45,423 bases of DNA from Bin5 sp965218625. Lineage in GTDB: Bacteria; Chloroflexota; Anaerolineae; Caldilineales; Caldilineaceae. Below are positions 15,734 to 25,710 of the stretch, piece after piece (within the stretch, counting starts at the first letter, position 1; each line of letters opens with the position of its first letter). The stretch covers positions 1-45,423 of the forward strand of contig CBDCLG010000001.1 of assembly GCA_965218625.1 (NCBI GenBank), written 5' to 3'. The translations under genes were made by a program, and so were the position numbers. The notes under the pieces were generated by a model. The model saw only the letters and a list, made by a program, of their open reading frames with translations, ran no database searches and was not told the origin of the DNA.

Positions 15734-15745
15734 CTGTGGTACAAT
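15734..15745 (+). promoter_or_regulatory. Extended -10 element immediately upstream of xseA
   Basis: CTGTGGTACAAT combines a TGn extension with a good -10 box TACAAT (15740-15745). The first possible ATG of xseA begins two bases later and the second at 15754. This implies a leader of nearly zero length if the box is used. No convincing -35 is visible, as is common for extended -10 promoters. Confidence 0.45.
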
Positions 15746-15747
15746 GC

Positions 15748-17064
15748 ATGGCTATGAATCCTGTAACGGTTACCGATTTGACAGCCCACATAAGCGCCCT
15801 GTTCGAGACAGATGAGAACCTGAGCGACATCTGGGTTACGGCGGAGGTCAGCAGCTGGAAGAAGGCGGCCAGCGGGCATGTCTACTTCAGCCTGAAGGAC
15901 AGCGGCGCGGTCATCGACGTCGTGATGTGGAGAGGCAACGTGTTTCGCCACACGTGGCTGCCGGGTACCGGGGACCAGGTCCTTGCGCACGGCTACGTTG
16001 GCGTTTATCCCGAGCGCGGCCGGTATCAGTTCTATTCCGACGAACTGCGGCCGGCCGGGCGCGGCCAGCTGTATGCCCGGTTCGAGGCGCTGAAGGAGAA
16101 GCTTGCAGCTGAAGGGCTCTTCGACGAGGAACGCAAACGGGAGATTCCGGGAGTCCCGCGGCGGCTCGGCGTCGTCACCAGCCCGGGCGCAGCCGCTCTG
16201 CAGGACGTACTCAGAACGCTGGGCCAGCGCTGGCCCCTGGCCGATGTCATCCTCTTCCCCACACAGGTGCAGGGCGCGGACGCGCCGGGTCAGATTGCGG
16301 CTGCGCTGGCCGCGGCCAGCCGCTATGCCGGAAGCGCGAGCCCGACGAACGGCTTGGCCCCGGAACTCGCCGGTCTGCCGCTCCTCTTGGAAGGGGAACG
16401 AAACGGAGCCGAGGCGGCCGGTAGCGCGGGGCGATCGCCTGAAGGCGAAGCGCTGGACACGATTCTGCTTGTGCGGGGCGGCGGCTCGATTGAAGACCTT
16501 TGGGCTTTCAATGAGGAGCGGGTCGCCTATGCCATTGTCGAGTGCGACAGGCCGGTAATCACCGGTGTCGGACATGAGACCGACATTACGATTGCCGATT
16601 TTTGCGCTGATAGACGCGCGCCGACGCCAACCGCGGCGGCCGTCGAGGCAACGCCAGACCGCCGGGAAGTCCTGCAGGATATCCGGCAGATCCATCTGCG
16701 GCTGTTGGGCGATGGCGCGGCTTGCGTTGCGGATGGCCGCCTGGCCTGGGATGCGCTGCGCCTGCGTCTGGAACGGAGCGCACCGCTACGCCAGATCGAC
16801 CTCGCCCTCCAAAGACTGGACGATGCTGAGCAGCGAATGCAGCGCGCCGCGGCGCTGCTGCTGCGCCGGCGCCGCGAGCGACTGGCGTCCGGCTCCGCCC
16901 GACTCAAAAGCCTGAACCCCTCGAACGTCCTGGCGCGTGGCTATAGCATCGTCCAGCGCGGGGATGGCGCAATCGTCACCGCGCCGGACCAGGCAGCTGC
17001 GGGAGAGCGGCTTCTCGTCAGCGCCGCCGGCGGAAAGTACGCCGTCCGCCGCGAGAGCGATTGA
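15748..17064 (+). CDS. xseA: Exodeoxyribonuclease VII large subunit
   Basis: Catalytic subunit of exonuclease VII, which degrades single-stranded DNA from both ends in the cytoplasm. The 438-residue product has the N-terminal OB fold (residues about 5-100, with VTAEVSSWKKAASGHVYFSL), the nuclease core with GVVTSPGAAALQD, LLVRGGGSIEDLWAFN and PVITGVGHETDITIADF, and a C-terminal coiled-coil region ending in a conserved SxxNVLARGYSIV segment. A Gly/Ala/Pro-rich insert of about 45 residues (192-237) interrupts the core before LLVRGGG and is unusual for the family. The start is ATG 15748 or 15754; neither has a clear ribosome binding site, matching the near-leaderless promoter. No xseB is next to it; the following gene is convergent. 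Confidence 0.93.
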   Translation: MAMNPVTVTDLTAHISALFETDENLSDIWVTAEVSSWKKAASGHVYFSLKDSGAVIDVVMWRGNVFRHTWLPGTGDQVLAHGYVGVYPERGRYQFYSDELRPAGRGQLYARFEALKEKLAAEGLFDEERKREIPGVPRRLGVVTSPGAAALQDVLRTLGQRWPLADVILFPTQVQGADAPGQIAAALAAASRYAGSASPTNGLAPELAGLPLLLEGERNGAEAAGSAGRSPEGEALDTILLVRGGGSIEDLWAFNEERVAYAIVECDRPVITGVGHETDITIADFCADRRAPTPTAAAVEATPDRREVLQDIRQIHLRLLGDGAACVADGRLAWDALRLRLERSAPLRQIDLALQRLDDAEQRMQRAAALLLRRRRERLASGSARLKSLNPSNVLARGYSIVQRGDGAIVTAPDQAAAGERLLVSAAGGKYAVRRESD

Positions 17065-17067
17065 GCT

Positions 17068-18450
<1,383 letters not shown>

Positions 18451-18621
18451 AGCCTTCTCTCCGGTTCTTTCAGTTTTTGCAAGTCTTCAGTCATTCGGGT
18501 AGATGGACGTATCGCGCCACCATCGTAGCAGAAAGAGATGCCACTCGCGAAAGGAGAACGGGGGGGACTGCGTCATTGGATTTTGAAGCGCCGGGAAAAC
18601 TGTTGACCTGCCGCAGCAAAC

Positions 18622-18668
18622 GGGAGCCAGCTCTCGTCCACTCTGACGAGCCCCGTAGCAGCTCTCCG
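18622..18668 (-). promoter_or_regulatory. Possible structured leader upstream of the cysteine-synthase-like gene
   Basis: A hairpin CTCGTC/GACGAG (18633-18638 with 18645-18650, six-base loop) is nested inside a longer imperfect inverted repeat, GGGAGCCAGCT against AGCTCTCC. On the minus strand it lies about 170-220 nt before the start codon at 18450. It does not match any riboswitch class I can recognise; it could equally be a terminator-like structure after thrC, though no T tract follows. Confidence 0.25.
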
Positions 18669-18715
18669 TCCTGTCTGAGCGGATCTCAAGACGGTAGCCC
18701 CCTGGACGTGTAGAG

Positions 18716-20044
18716 TCAAATCTCGAGCGTCTCAGCAACGGCATCCAGCGTCGGCGTGATGACGACCGGCATGCCTGCCACAGCGGTCGCCGCGGGCACG
18801 TCCTTCAGGCCGCTGCCAGTGTTGATTGCCACGACCGTCTCTTCGGCTTTCACCAACCCTCGCCTGCGAGCTTCCAAAAGGCCGGCCAGCGCGGCGGCGC
18901 CGGCCGGTTCGCCAAAAACGCCGCCCAGCCTTGCCAGGGGCAGGATCGCCTGCAGAATCGCCCCGTCCTCCACCAGGACAAAGGCGCCTTCACTTTCCCG
19001 CACTGCCCGCAGAGCCTTGACCGCATCGCGCGGCGCGTTGACTCCAATCGAATCGGCCGCGGTTGCGGCCTCCACGGGCCGGGGAACGTCCAGCCCATCG
19101 CGCCAGGCGTTGTGGATTGCGGCGCTGCCGGAGGACTGGACGCCGAAGATTCGCGGGACGCGTTCGGTCCAGCCGAGGCGGTGCAGTTCCCGGAAACCCT
19201 TGTAGACCCCGCCGATGATGGAGCCGTCGCCGACCGAGACAAAGACTGCGTCGGGCGCCTCGAAAGAAGAGTAGAACGTGCCGCCGTCCTCCGACTGCGC
19301 CAGCCCTTTTGCCAGCGCGAGCTGGGCCGCAATCTCAAAACTGACAGTCTTCTTGCCCTCGGTCATGTATGGATTGTAGCCGGTATTGCGGCAGTACCAT
19401 CCAAAGGCACCGCACGCCCCGATACAGAGGTCGAACGCATCGTCGTAGGAGCCATCGACGGCCAGAACGCGGCTCCCGTAAACGAGGAGCTGGGCGACTT
19501 TCGCCTTCGGCGCAGTGCGGGGCACGAAAATTACCGTCTGTTGACCGGCGGACGCGGCCAGCGCTGCCAGCGCGGCCGCGGCATTGCCGGTGCTGGCCGC
19601 GGCAACGACCTCGCGACCCGTCTCCCGTGCCCTGGCAAGTGCGATCGCCGAGGCCCGATCCTTAAGCGAAGCCGATGGGTTGCGGCCATCGTCCTTGATG
19701 AAGAGATTCTCGATTCCCACGGCGGCGGCCAGTCTGCCTGCGCGCAGCAGCGGCGTATCTCCGACCGGAAGGGGGGGCAGGGACCCGGCCTGCACCGGCA
19801 AGAGGGGCCACCAACGTTCAATCGAGCGGACAGCGGTTACGCCGCCGCCATCGGCGGCCCCATCACCGGCAATTCGCATAGAACGAATAGCCTCGTAGTC
19901 ATATTCGGCGTCGAGATGTCCCAGGTCGCTGCCCGCATTGGGGCGGCAGGGGCAGACGTATTCCAGCTCTCCCGGAGCGTACGTCTGCCCGCAGCGGAGG
20001 CAGCGCAATTCGGTCAGAATACTCCTGTCAGTCGGCTGGGACAT
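18716..20044 (-). CDS. thrC: Threonine synthase
   Basis: PLP enzyme converting O-phosphohomoserine to threonine, 442 residues. Seen: an N-terminal zinc-ribbon-like motif with Cys15, Cys18, Cys31 and Cys33; a GDTPLL segment at 95-100; the PLP lysine Lys128 in NPSASLKDR; a phosphate loop AASTGNAAAALAA; and a late GVFGEPAGAAALAG segment. The Cys-rich head and the NPSxSLKDR form are typical of the class of ThrC found in many Gram-positive-like and green non-sulfur lineages. The start at 20044 gives the family-like N-terminus; the open frame to 20242 has no similarity. A GAAAGG lies about 11 bases upstream. It is divergent from the DUF3054 gene and upstream of a second PLP enzyme. Confidence 0.9.
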   Translation of the reverse strand: MSQPTDRSILTELRCLRCGQTYAPGELEYVCPCRPNAGSDLGHLDAEYDYEAIRSMRIAGDGAADGGGVTAVRSIERWWPLLPVQAGSLPPLPVGDTPLLRAGRLAAAVGIENLFIKDDGRNPSASLKDRASAIALARARETGREVVAAASTGNAAAALAALAASAGQQTVIFVPRTAPKAKVAQLLVYGSRVLAVDGSYDDAFDLCIGACGAFGWYCRNTGYNPYMTEGKKTVSFEIAAQLALAKGLAQSEDGGTFYSSFEAPDAVFVSVGDGSIIGGVYKGFRELHRLGWTERVPRIFGVQSSGSAAIHNAWRDGLDVPRPVEAATAADSIGVNAPRDAVKALRAVRESEGAFVLVEDGAILQAILPLARLGGVFGEPAGAAALAGLLEARRRGLVKAEETVVAINTGSGLKDVPAATAVAGMPVVITPTLDAVAETLEI

Positions 20045-20086
20045 TGAATGATTGGCCTTTCCAAAAAAAGGAATTCCGCAGGCGAT

Positions 20087-20096
20087 ATGGTATAGT
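20087..20096 (+). promoter_or_regulatory. Candidate -10 region in the thrC/DUF3054 divergent gap
   Basis: ATGGTATAGT has a TGn extension and a -10 box TATAGT (20091-20096). It would start a transcript of about 150 nt before the DUF3054 start at 20252. No strong -35 is seen. A short open frame (20104-20187) begins just after it but has no support as a gene. Confidence 0.35.
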
Positions 20097-20251
20097 AGAA
20101 GCCATGAGAAGGTTTGGCAAGTCTGAAACTTATCTGAATTGGGGCCATCGAAAGTATCGGTATATTTTTCCTTTCGCCTTGCCGTAATGGTACGCAAGCA
20201 ATCTTGCAGACCTGGGTCCAATCGTTCGAAGACGGACGCCATTCACCGGCC

Positions 20252-20710
20252 ATGAATTCGCAGCGGGGAGTTGACGGTCCATCGAGCCCGATTTCGGCCG
20301 GCGTGCTGGGCGCCGGCGACCTGCTGGCACTCCTGGCGTTCGTCATCCTGGGGCGAATCGTGCACGCCGGTTCGGGGCCCGTCGACTGGCTGGAGAATCT
20401 ACCGCGCATCGCCGCGCCCTTTCTGGTGGGATGGGTAATCGCGGCGCCGGTCTTTGGCGCCTACCGGCGCGCTTCGGATCTCTCAACCGGTCGTTTCCTG
20501 CTGAATTCGGCGCTTACGCTCGTGGCAGCCGACCTGATTGCCTTTGCCGTTCGAGGCTACCTCCTTTCGGACGCGGTGACATTGCCGTTTGTCCTGACTG
20601 CACTTGCCATAACGGCTTTTCTTGTCATAGGCTGGCGTCTGCTTTTTGCTTGTGTACTTCTCCCAAAGGCGGCGCGAAAGGCACAGCTGCAGGGGGCCGG
20701 TCGCGACTGA
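20252..20710 (+). CDS. DUF3054 family membrane protein
   Basis: A 152-residue integral membrane protein with four likely helices (about residues 17-36, 49-67, 80-98 and 107-130). The signature of DUF3054 is visible: AGDLLALLAFVILGR near the N-terminus followed by APFLVGWVIAAPVFGAYR. Function is unknown for the family. The ATG at 20252 is chosen because it precedes the family start; a TTG at 20204 in the same frame is less likely, and neither has a good ribosome binding site. A strong hairpin directly after the stop suggests it is transcribed alone. Nothing in its neighbourhood (thrC upstream and divergent, a glycosyltransferase downstream) indicates a role. Confidence 0.85.
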   Translation: MNSQRGVDGPSSPISAGVLGAGDLLALLAFVILGRIVHAGSGPVDWLENLPRIAAPFLVGWVIAAPVFGAYRRASDLSTGRFLLNSALTLVAADLIAFAVRGYLLSDAVTLPFVLTALAITAFLVIGWRLLFACVLLPKAARKAQLQGAGRD

Positions 20711-20715
20711 GTGCG

Positions 20716-20736
20716 GGCTGCCGCGGGCAGCCGTTT
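20716..20736 (+). terminator. Hairpin after the DUF3054 gene
   Basis: GGCTGCC (20716-20722) and GGCAGCC (20726-20732) form a perfect 7-bp stem with a three-base loop, followed by GTTTG. It starts five bases after the stop codon. The T tract is short, so efficiency is uncertain. Confidence 0.6.
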
Positions 20737-20953
20737 GTCTGCCTGCTGCAGATGTTCGAGACATCGCAGAGACCGGCAGCGGAAGGAAAGCGGAAACAAA
20801 ACCCCCTGTATATGCGTAACCTGTAGAAGACGGTTCGAACCGGATCGTCAGGCCGGCCTGGGTGCCCTTTGCGGACCGCGTGAGAAGGAGACGCAAGAGG
20901 CCGGCCCACTGGTGGCAGCCTTACACATCTAATATCTGACGGGATTGTTCGAC

Positions 20954-22090
20954 ATGCGAATTGCGTTGTTCAGCGACATATACAAGCCCCACATAAACGG
21001 CGTGGTCAATCACGTGGGACTGCTGAAGGAACATTTCGATCGCTGGGGCGAGCAGGTCTACCTTTTCGTCCCTGAGCAGGACAAGGCGACCGAAGACGAG
21101 GGCAATGTCATTCGTCTCCCCAGCATCCCAATTGCGGACACAGGCTATCATCTGTCGGTGCGTGTGGATTCCCGCTGCCGCGACATTCTGAAGCGGATGG
21201 ACGTCATCCACGTGCACCATCCCTTTATCAGCGGCAGCTTCGGTCTGACATTCGCCCGCCGCTACGACATACCGCTCGTTTTCACCAGCCACACACGCTA
21301 CGATCTCTACGTTCAGCAATACCTGCCGCTCGTGCCGGACACACTCTCGGAGACCGCTTTGCATGCCTTTTTCCAGCGTTTCAGCCAGCGCTGCGGCGCA
21401 GTCATCGCGCCCAGCCGCAGCGCAGCGTCGCTGATGCAGTCGTGGGGAATTCAGGGTCGCGTTGTGGTTATCCCAAACGGCATCGAATTGGGGCAGTTCC
21501 ACAGACCCGACCAGGTGTCAGCTCGCGCCGACTACGGCATCCCGGAGGACGCCGTAGTCGCTGTCTATGTTGGGCGGGTGAGCAGGGAAAAAGACGTTGA
21601 CCGCCTTTTGCGGATATTCGCAGCGCTTAAGGAGGAGGTCCCCGGGCTCCATCTCCTCCTTGTAGGCGGAGGTCCGAGCCTCAGAGAGTGCCGCCAGCTG
21701 GCCCGTACGCTGCAAATGGACGGTCGCGTGACATTTGCCGGGCCTGTATCCTACGAGCGCATTGGCGGCGTCCTGGGCGTGGCCGACTTCTTCGTGTCGG
21801 CGAGTACAAGTGAAGTCCATCCGTTGACATTCATCGAGGCGGCGGCCGCGGGGCTGCCGTCGATAGGCATCGACTCCCCTGGCGTCGCGGACATGATTGT
21901 CGACGGCGAGACCGGTTTCCTGACCGCCGACAACGATCTCAGCATAGGGCTGCGCATTATGCAGATTGCGCGCGACTCCGAGCTGCGTACAAAGATGGGA
22001 CGGGCCGCCGGCCGCTACAGTCAGCGATACTCTGCCCACAACAACGCCCGCGAAGTACTGGGGCTCTATCAGTCGCTTCAGGAAAGTTAG
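20954..22090 (+). CDS. Glycosyltransferase family 4 (GT-B fold), possible glycolipid synthase
   Basis: A 378-residue retaining glycosyltransferase of family GT4. Seen: the N-terminal RIALFSDIYKPHINGVVNHV segment typical of the group that includes diacylglycerol glucosyl- and mannosyltransferases; HVHHPF near residue 92; VYVGRVSREKDVDRLL as the start of the nucleotide-sugar domain; and the EX7E motif with Glu287 and Glu295 (EVHPLTFIE), which binds the donor. No membrane helix is seen, so a peripheral membrane enzyme is likely. The N-terminal resemblance to MgdA/PimB-like enzymes suggests glycolipid synthesis, but sugar and acceptor are unproven. The start is ATG 20954 with a weak upstream purine run; a TTG three codons earlier is possible. 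The 243-bp upstream gap holds only the hairpin listed above. Confidence 0.87.
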   Translation: MRIALFSDIYKPHINGVVNHVGLLKEHFDRWGEQVYLFVPEQDKATEDEGNVIRLPSIPIADTGYHLSVRVDSRCRDILKRMDVIHVHHPFISGSFGLTFARRYDIPLVFTSHTRYDLYVQQYLPLVPDTLSETALHAFFQRFSQRCGAVIAPSRSAASLMQSWGIQGRVVVIPNGIELGQFHRPDQVSARADYGIPEDAVVAVYVGRVSREKDVDRLLRIFAALKEEVPGLHLLLVGGGPSLRECRQLARTLQMDGRVTFAGPVSYERIGGVLGVADFFVSASTSEVHPLTFIEAAAAGLPSIGIDSPGVADMIVDGETGFLTADNDLSIGLRIMQIARDSELRTKMGRAAGRYSQRYSAHNNAREVLGLYQSLQES

Positions 22091-22232
22091 CGCCCCGTCT
22101 CCCAGACCTGTCAGGCACGCCAAGCGTTTTCGAATTTCGCCACCCGGAAACCCATGGTTCTACAATGGCCTGCGCTAAACACAGTGCCGGAAACCGGCAT
22201 TGCGCATTGGTGACAAGTGTTGTATCATGATT

Positions 22233-22244
22233 CTGTGGTAATAT
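22233..22244 (+). promoter_or_regulatory. Extended -10 promoter for the yacL-cysS-rlmB run
   Basis: CTGTGGTAATAT carries a TGn extension and -10 box TAATAT (22239-22244), 32 bp before the ATG at 22276. Its core CTGTGGTA is identical to that upstream of xseA and of the ABC-F gene. A possible -35 is not clear. Confidence 0.45.
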
Positions 22245-22275
22245 TGTCTGCTTTTCTGGTCAGGAGGACCGGTCT

Positions 22276-23403
22276 ATGCGCTGGGGGCTGCTCCTGAGGG
22301 TACTGGTTACCCTTATATTTGCCCTGCTGGGATGGGAGTTGGGAAGACAGATTGCGGGTGTCGACACCTTAAAGAGTTTCACGCTCTTATCGGCACGCAT
22401 CATCGTCCCGGCAATTGTCGTCAGCGGACTGATTGGACTCGTCGCCGCTCCCTGGCTGACGGTCAGGCCTGCTAACGCCCTCCGCTCCAGCTTACGCCAG
22501 ATCCCCACAGTTCAGCTCATGGCCGCCACGGTCGGGCTGGCAGTCGGATTGACCATCGCCGCCCTCCTGGCATACCCCCTCTCGCTGCTCCCCAATCCAT
22601 TCGGGACGGTTCTGCCATTTGTCGGCGTCATTGTCATGGGCTATCTGGGCGTTACCATGATGGTCATGCGCCATCGAGAGATTCTGACCTTCTTCCGTCT
22701 TCAGACCGATAGCCAGGACCGGCAGGATTTGCCCAAGTTGCCGCTCCTCGACAAGGACAAGAGCGACTCCTTCACGCAGATGATGCTGCTGGATACGAGC
22801 GTAATCATCGACGGCCGTATCGCGGACGTCGCGGATACAGGTTTTCTGTGGGCGGTGCTGGCCGTTCCCCGATTCATTCTCAACGAGCTACAATACATCG
22901 CCGATTCGGCCGAGGTCCTGCGGCGAAACCGGGGTCGGAGGGGGCTTGAAGTCCTGGACCGCCTGCAGCAGATCGAGAATGTCGAAATCGAATTTCTCGA
23001 CCAGGACCCGGCAGAAGCCCAGCAGGTCGACGAAAAGCTGGTCTATCTGGGCAGAGAGTTGGGCGCCGCCATCGTCACCAATGATTACAACCTGAATCGA
23101 GTCGCCAAACTGCAAGGCGTGCGCGTTCTCAACATCAATGAACTGGCCAACGCCGTAAAGTCGGTCGTCCTTCCCGGTGAAGAGATGAGCATCCACGTGA
23201 TCCAGGAAGGCAAGGAAGCCAACCAGGGCGTGGGCTACCTTGATGACGGCACGATGGTCGTTGTCGAACAGGGCCGCAAGTCCCTGGGCGCACAGATTTC
23301 AGTGCGCGTGACGAAGGTGTTGCAGACCAACGCCGGTCGCCTGATTTTCGCCGTCCCCGAAGAGGTCCAGGAACGCCGCCGCGCCTATGAATCGGTCCGC
23401 TGA
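22276..23403 (+). CDS. YacL-like membrane protein with PIN and TRAM domains
   Basis: A 375-residue membrane-anchored putative ribonuclease. Four hydrophobic helices occupy about residues 5-130. A PIN nuclease domain follows (about 168-285) with acidic residues starting at Asp173 (LLDTSVIIDGRI), then ELQYIADS and TNDYNLNR. A C-terminal TRAM domain (about 305-370, with VGYLDDGTMVVVEQGRK) probably binds RNA. This is the layout of Bacillus YacL. A strong AGGAGG lies eight bases before the ATG. It is followed by cysS (51-bp gap) and rlmB, an order close to that of the yac locus in Bacillus, where ispDF and gltX lie between. The RNA target is unknown. Confidence 0.92.
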   Translation: MRWGLLLRVLVTLIFALLGWELGRQIAGVDTLKSFTLLSARIIVPAIVVSGLIGLVAAPWLTVRPANALRSSLRQIPTVQLMAATVGLAVGLTIAALLAYPLSLLPNPFGTVLPFVGVIVMGYLGVTMMVMRHREILTFFRLQTDSQDRQDLPKLPLLDKDKSDSFTQMMLLDTSVIIDGRIADVADTGFLWAVLAVPRFILNELQYIADSAEVLRRNRGRRGLEVLDRLQQIENVEIEFLDQDPAEAQQVDEKLVYLGRELGAAIVTNDYNLNRVAKLQGVRVLNINELANAVKSVVLPGEEMSIHVIQEGKEANQGVGYLDDGTMVVVEQGRKSLGAQISVRVTKVLQTNAGRLIFAVPEEVQERRRAYESVR

Positions 23404-23454
23404 GCGGACGGACCGTCCCATTCACCTCACAGGCGTCCCCACGACGAAACTCCC

Positions 23455-24867
23455 ATGACGCTGAGCATCTACAACACGCTGTCGCGAAAACGTGAGCCGT
23501 TTCAGACCGCTGAAGAGGGACGCGTGCGGATGTACGTCTGCGGCCCGACAGTATACGCCGACGCCCACATCGGCCACGCGATGAGCGCTATCGTCTTCGA
23601 CATGATCAGGCGCTATCTCGAATACAGCGGCTATGACGTGACCTACGTCACCAACTTTACCGATGTGGATGACAAGATTATCGTCCGCGCCCAGGAGACC
23701 GGCCAGGACCCCTTTCAGCTGGCCCAGTTCTACACCGACAAATACCTGACGCACCTCAGCGACCTCAACATCAAGCCGGCCGACACCTACCCGCGCGTCA
23801 CCAACGAGATTTCAAACATCATTCGGGTGATTGGCGAACTGGGGGAAACCGACTACGCCTATGAGATGGATGGCAGCGTCTACTTTCGCGTTCACAAGGA
23901 TGGCGACTACGGAAAGCTGAGCCGTCGCCGGCAGGAAGACGCGGTCGCAGGTACGCGCGTCGATTCGGACGAACGCAAGGAGAATGCGGCCGACTTCGCG
24001 CTCTGGAAGGCGGCAAAAGCCGGTGAACCATCCTGGGAAAGCCCCTGGGGTCCGGGCCGCCCGGGCTGGCATATCGAGTGTTCGGTCATGTGCCTGCACC
24101 ACCTTGGCGAGACAATCGACATTCACGGTGGCGGCAACGACCTGATCTTCCCCCACCATGAGAACGAGATCGCGCAGAGCGAAAGCCTCACCGGAAAGCC
24201 TTTCGCCCGCTACTGGGTTCACAACGGGATGCTCCAGCTTTCCGGTGAGAAGATGAGCAAGTCGGTGGGGAACCTCGTTACCATCGACGAATTCCTGCGG
24301 AAAAATTCTGCCGATGCGCTGCGACTGCTGATTTTCACCGCCCACTATCGCAAGCCGGTCGCATTTACGGAGGAGTCAATCGCGGCGGCGGAGCGAAGCG
24401 CGGCCAGGCTTAGAGGAGGATTGCGCCCGGCCAGCGGGACCGTTACCGTGGGAGAAGAGGCCGAGAGTCTGCGCGAAACTGCCGAGGCGGCCCGTTCCGG
24501 TTTCCGGCTGGCGATGGACGATGACTTGAATACCAGTTCGGCCCTGGCCCATCTCTTTGAGCTCGTGCGGGCCATCAACACGGCGCGCACGGCCGGTCTC
24601 TCCGGTCCTTTTTTCCAGGCCGCGCAGGAGACGCTGCGCGAACTGGCCGGCGTGTTGGGGCTCTCACTTGCCGACGCCGGCGGATCTCAGGGCGACTCGC
24701 TGGCAGCGAAAGAGTTTATCGATCTGCTCGTCTCGCTGCGCACCGACCTCCGCCAGGAGAAGCAGTGGGCGCTGGCGGACAAGGTGAGGGACGGCCTGGC
24801 CTCTCTGTCGGTACACCTTGAAGATACGCCGGACGGCACCGTCTGGCGCTTCGAGGACGCCACATGA
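23455..24867 (+). CDS. cysS: Cysteinyl-tRNA synthetase
   Basis: Class I aminoacyl-tRNA synthetase that charges tRNA-Cys in the cytoplasm, 470 residues, which is the normal length. Seen: first zinc cysteine Cys29 in YVCGPTVY, HIGH motif at 38-41 (DAHIGHAMS), the remaining zinc ligands in the CSVMCLHHLGE and HGGGNDLIFPHHENE segments, KMSKS at 266-270 and a C-terminal helical domain. The active site looks complete. It is in an operon with the yacL-like gene upstream, and its stop overlaps the start of rlmB by ATGA, indicating translational coupling. Confidence 0.97.
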   Translation: MTLSIYNTLSRKREPFQTAEEGRVRMYVCGPTVYADAHIGHAMSAIVFDMIRRYLEYSGYDVTYVTNFTDVDDKIIVRAQETGQDPFQLAQFYTDKYLTHLSDLNIKPADTYPRVTNEISNIIRVIGELGETDYAYEMDGSVYFRVHKDGDYGKLSRRRQEDAVAGTRVDSDERKENAADFALWKAAKAGEPSWESPWGPGRPGWHIECSVMCLHHLGETIDIHGGGNDLIFPHHENEIAQSESLTGKPFARYWVHNGMLQLSGEKMSKSVGNLVTIDEFLRKNSADALRLLIFTAHYRKPVAFTEESIAAAERSAARLRGGLRPASGTVTVGEEAESLRETAEAARSGFRLAMDDDLNTSSALAHLFELVRAINTARTAGLSGPFFQAAQETLRELAGVLGLSLADAGGSQGDSLAAKEFIDLLVSLRTDLRQEKQWALADKVRDGLASLSVHLEDTPDGTVWRFEDAT

Positions 24868-25634
24868 GCGAACTGCTCGTCGGCCGCCACGCCGTGTGGG
24901 AGGCCTTGCGTGCAGGTAAACGCCGATTTTACCGATTGTGGCTGGAGGGCGTCGCCGATTCTCCTCCCAAAGGGCGCCTCGCCGAAATCGTGCAGAAAGC
25001 CGAAAGCCGCAAAGTCCCGCTGCGCTACGTCGAAGGCGGCCTCTTTGACCGCCTGCGGCAGAGCCAGCTGCATCCCCACGGCGTGGCGCTCGAAACCGGC
25101 CCGTTTCCCTACGCCGACCTGTATGACCTGCTGGACATCGGCAAAAGAAAGGCCGATCCACTTTTCCTGGTCCTCGATCATCTCGAAGACCCGCGCAATC
25201 TCGGCACCCTCTTCCGCAGCTGCGAAGCGTTCGGTGTGGACGGGGTCGTTCTGCCCGGGCGCAGAGCGGCCGGCATCACACCCGCGGTCAGCAATGCTTC
25301 ATCGGGCGCGGTCGAGCATCTGCCGGTGGCGCAGGTCACGAATATCAATCGAACAATCGACCTCCTGAAGGACAGCGACATCTGGACGGTCGGGCTGGAC
25401 ATTCAGCCGGCCGCGATCCCGCTTGCCGAGGCCGATTTGAGCGGGCGTCTGGCGATTGTCGTCGGCAACGAAGGGAAAGGGCTCAGCCGCCTCGCGCGCG
25501 AAAAGTGCGACTTCTGCGTAACAATACCGATGAAGGGCGCCGTGGACAGCCTCAACGCGGCCATTGCCGGCAGCATCGTTCTCCACAGCGCATTTGTTGC
25601 GCGCGCGTCCATGGCCGAGCCAGGCGGCAGTTGA
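24864..25634 (+). CDS. rlmB: 23S rRNA (guanosine-2'-O-)-methyltransferase, SpoU/TrmH family
   Basis: A 256-residue SPOUT methyltransferase; RlmB methylates the ribose of G2251 in the peptidyl-transferase P loop of 23S rRNA. Seen: an N-terminal L30e-like substrate-binding domain (about 1-80, LLVGRHAVWEALRAG), motif 1 LDHLEDPRNLGTLFRSCEAF, motif 2 IVVGNEGKGLSRL and motif 3 CVTIPMKGAVDSLNAAIAGS, which form the trefoil knot that binds SAM. The ATG overlaps the cysS stop (ATGA). The cysS-rlmB pairing is widespread, supporting the RlmB assignment over TrmH, but the exact target nucleotide is inferred from the family. Confidence 0.92.
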   Translation: MSELLVGRHAVWEALRAGKRRFYRLWLEGVADSPPKGRLAEIVQKAESRKVPLRYVEGGLFDRLRQSQLHPHGVALETGPFPYADLYDLLDIGKRKADPLFLVLDHLEDPRNLGTLFRSCEAFGVDGVVLPGRRAAGITPAVSNASSGAVEHLPVAQVTNINRTIDLLKDSDIWTVGLDIQPAAIPLAEADLSGRLAIVVGNEGKGLSRLAREKCDFCVTIPMKGAVDSLNAAIAGSIVLHSAFVARASMAEPGGS

Positions 25635-25710
25635 TCTGAAACCCCTAGGCATTAATCGAGCAAACGGCGCAACATGCGGAAGGGTTTGCACGCCGGCGCC
25701 GCGCTCCAGA

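Noticed and set aside
20104..20187. 27-codon ORF directly after the TATAGT box in the thrC/DUF3054 gap
   Set aside because: No ribosome binding site and no repeated regulatory codons (for example Thr runs) that would suggest a leader peptide; too short to judge.
20831..20850. TTCGAAC sequence resembling a tRNA T loop
   Set aside because: The flanking bases do not form a five-base-pair T stem, and no anticodon or acceptor arms can be drawn.
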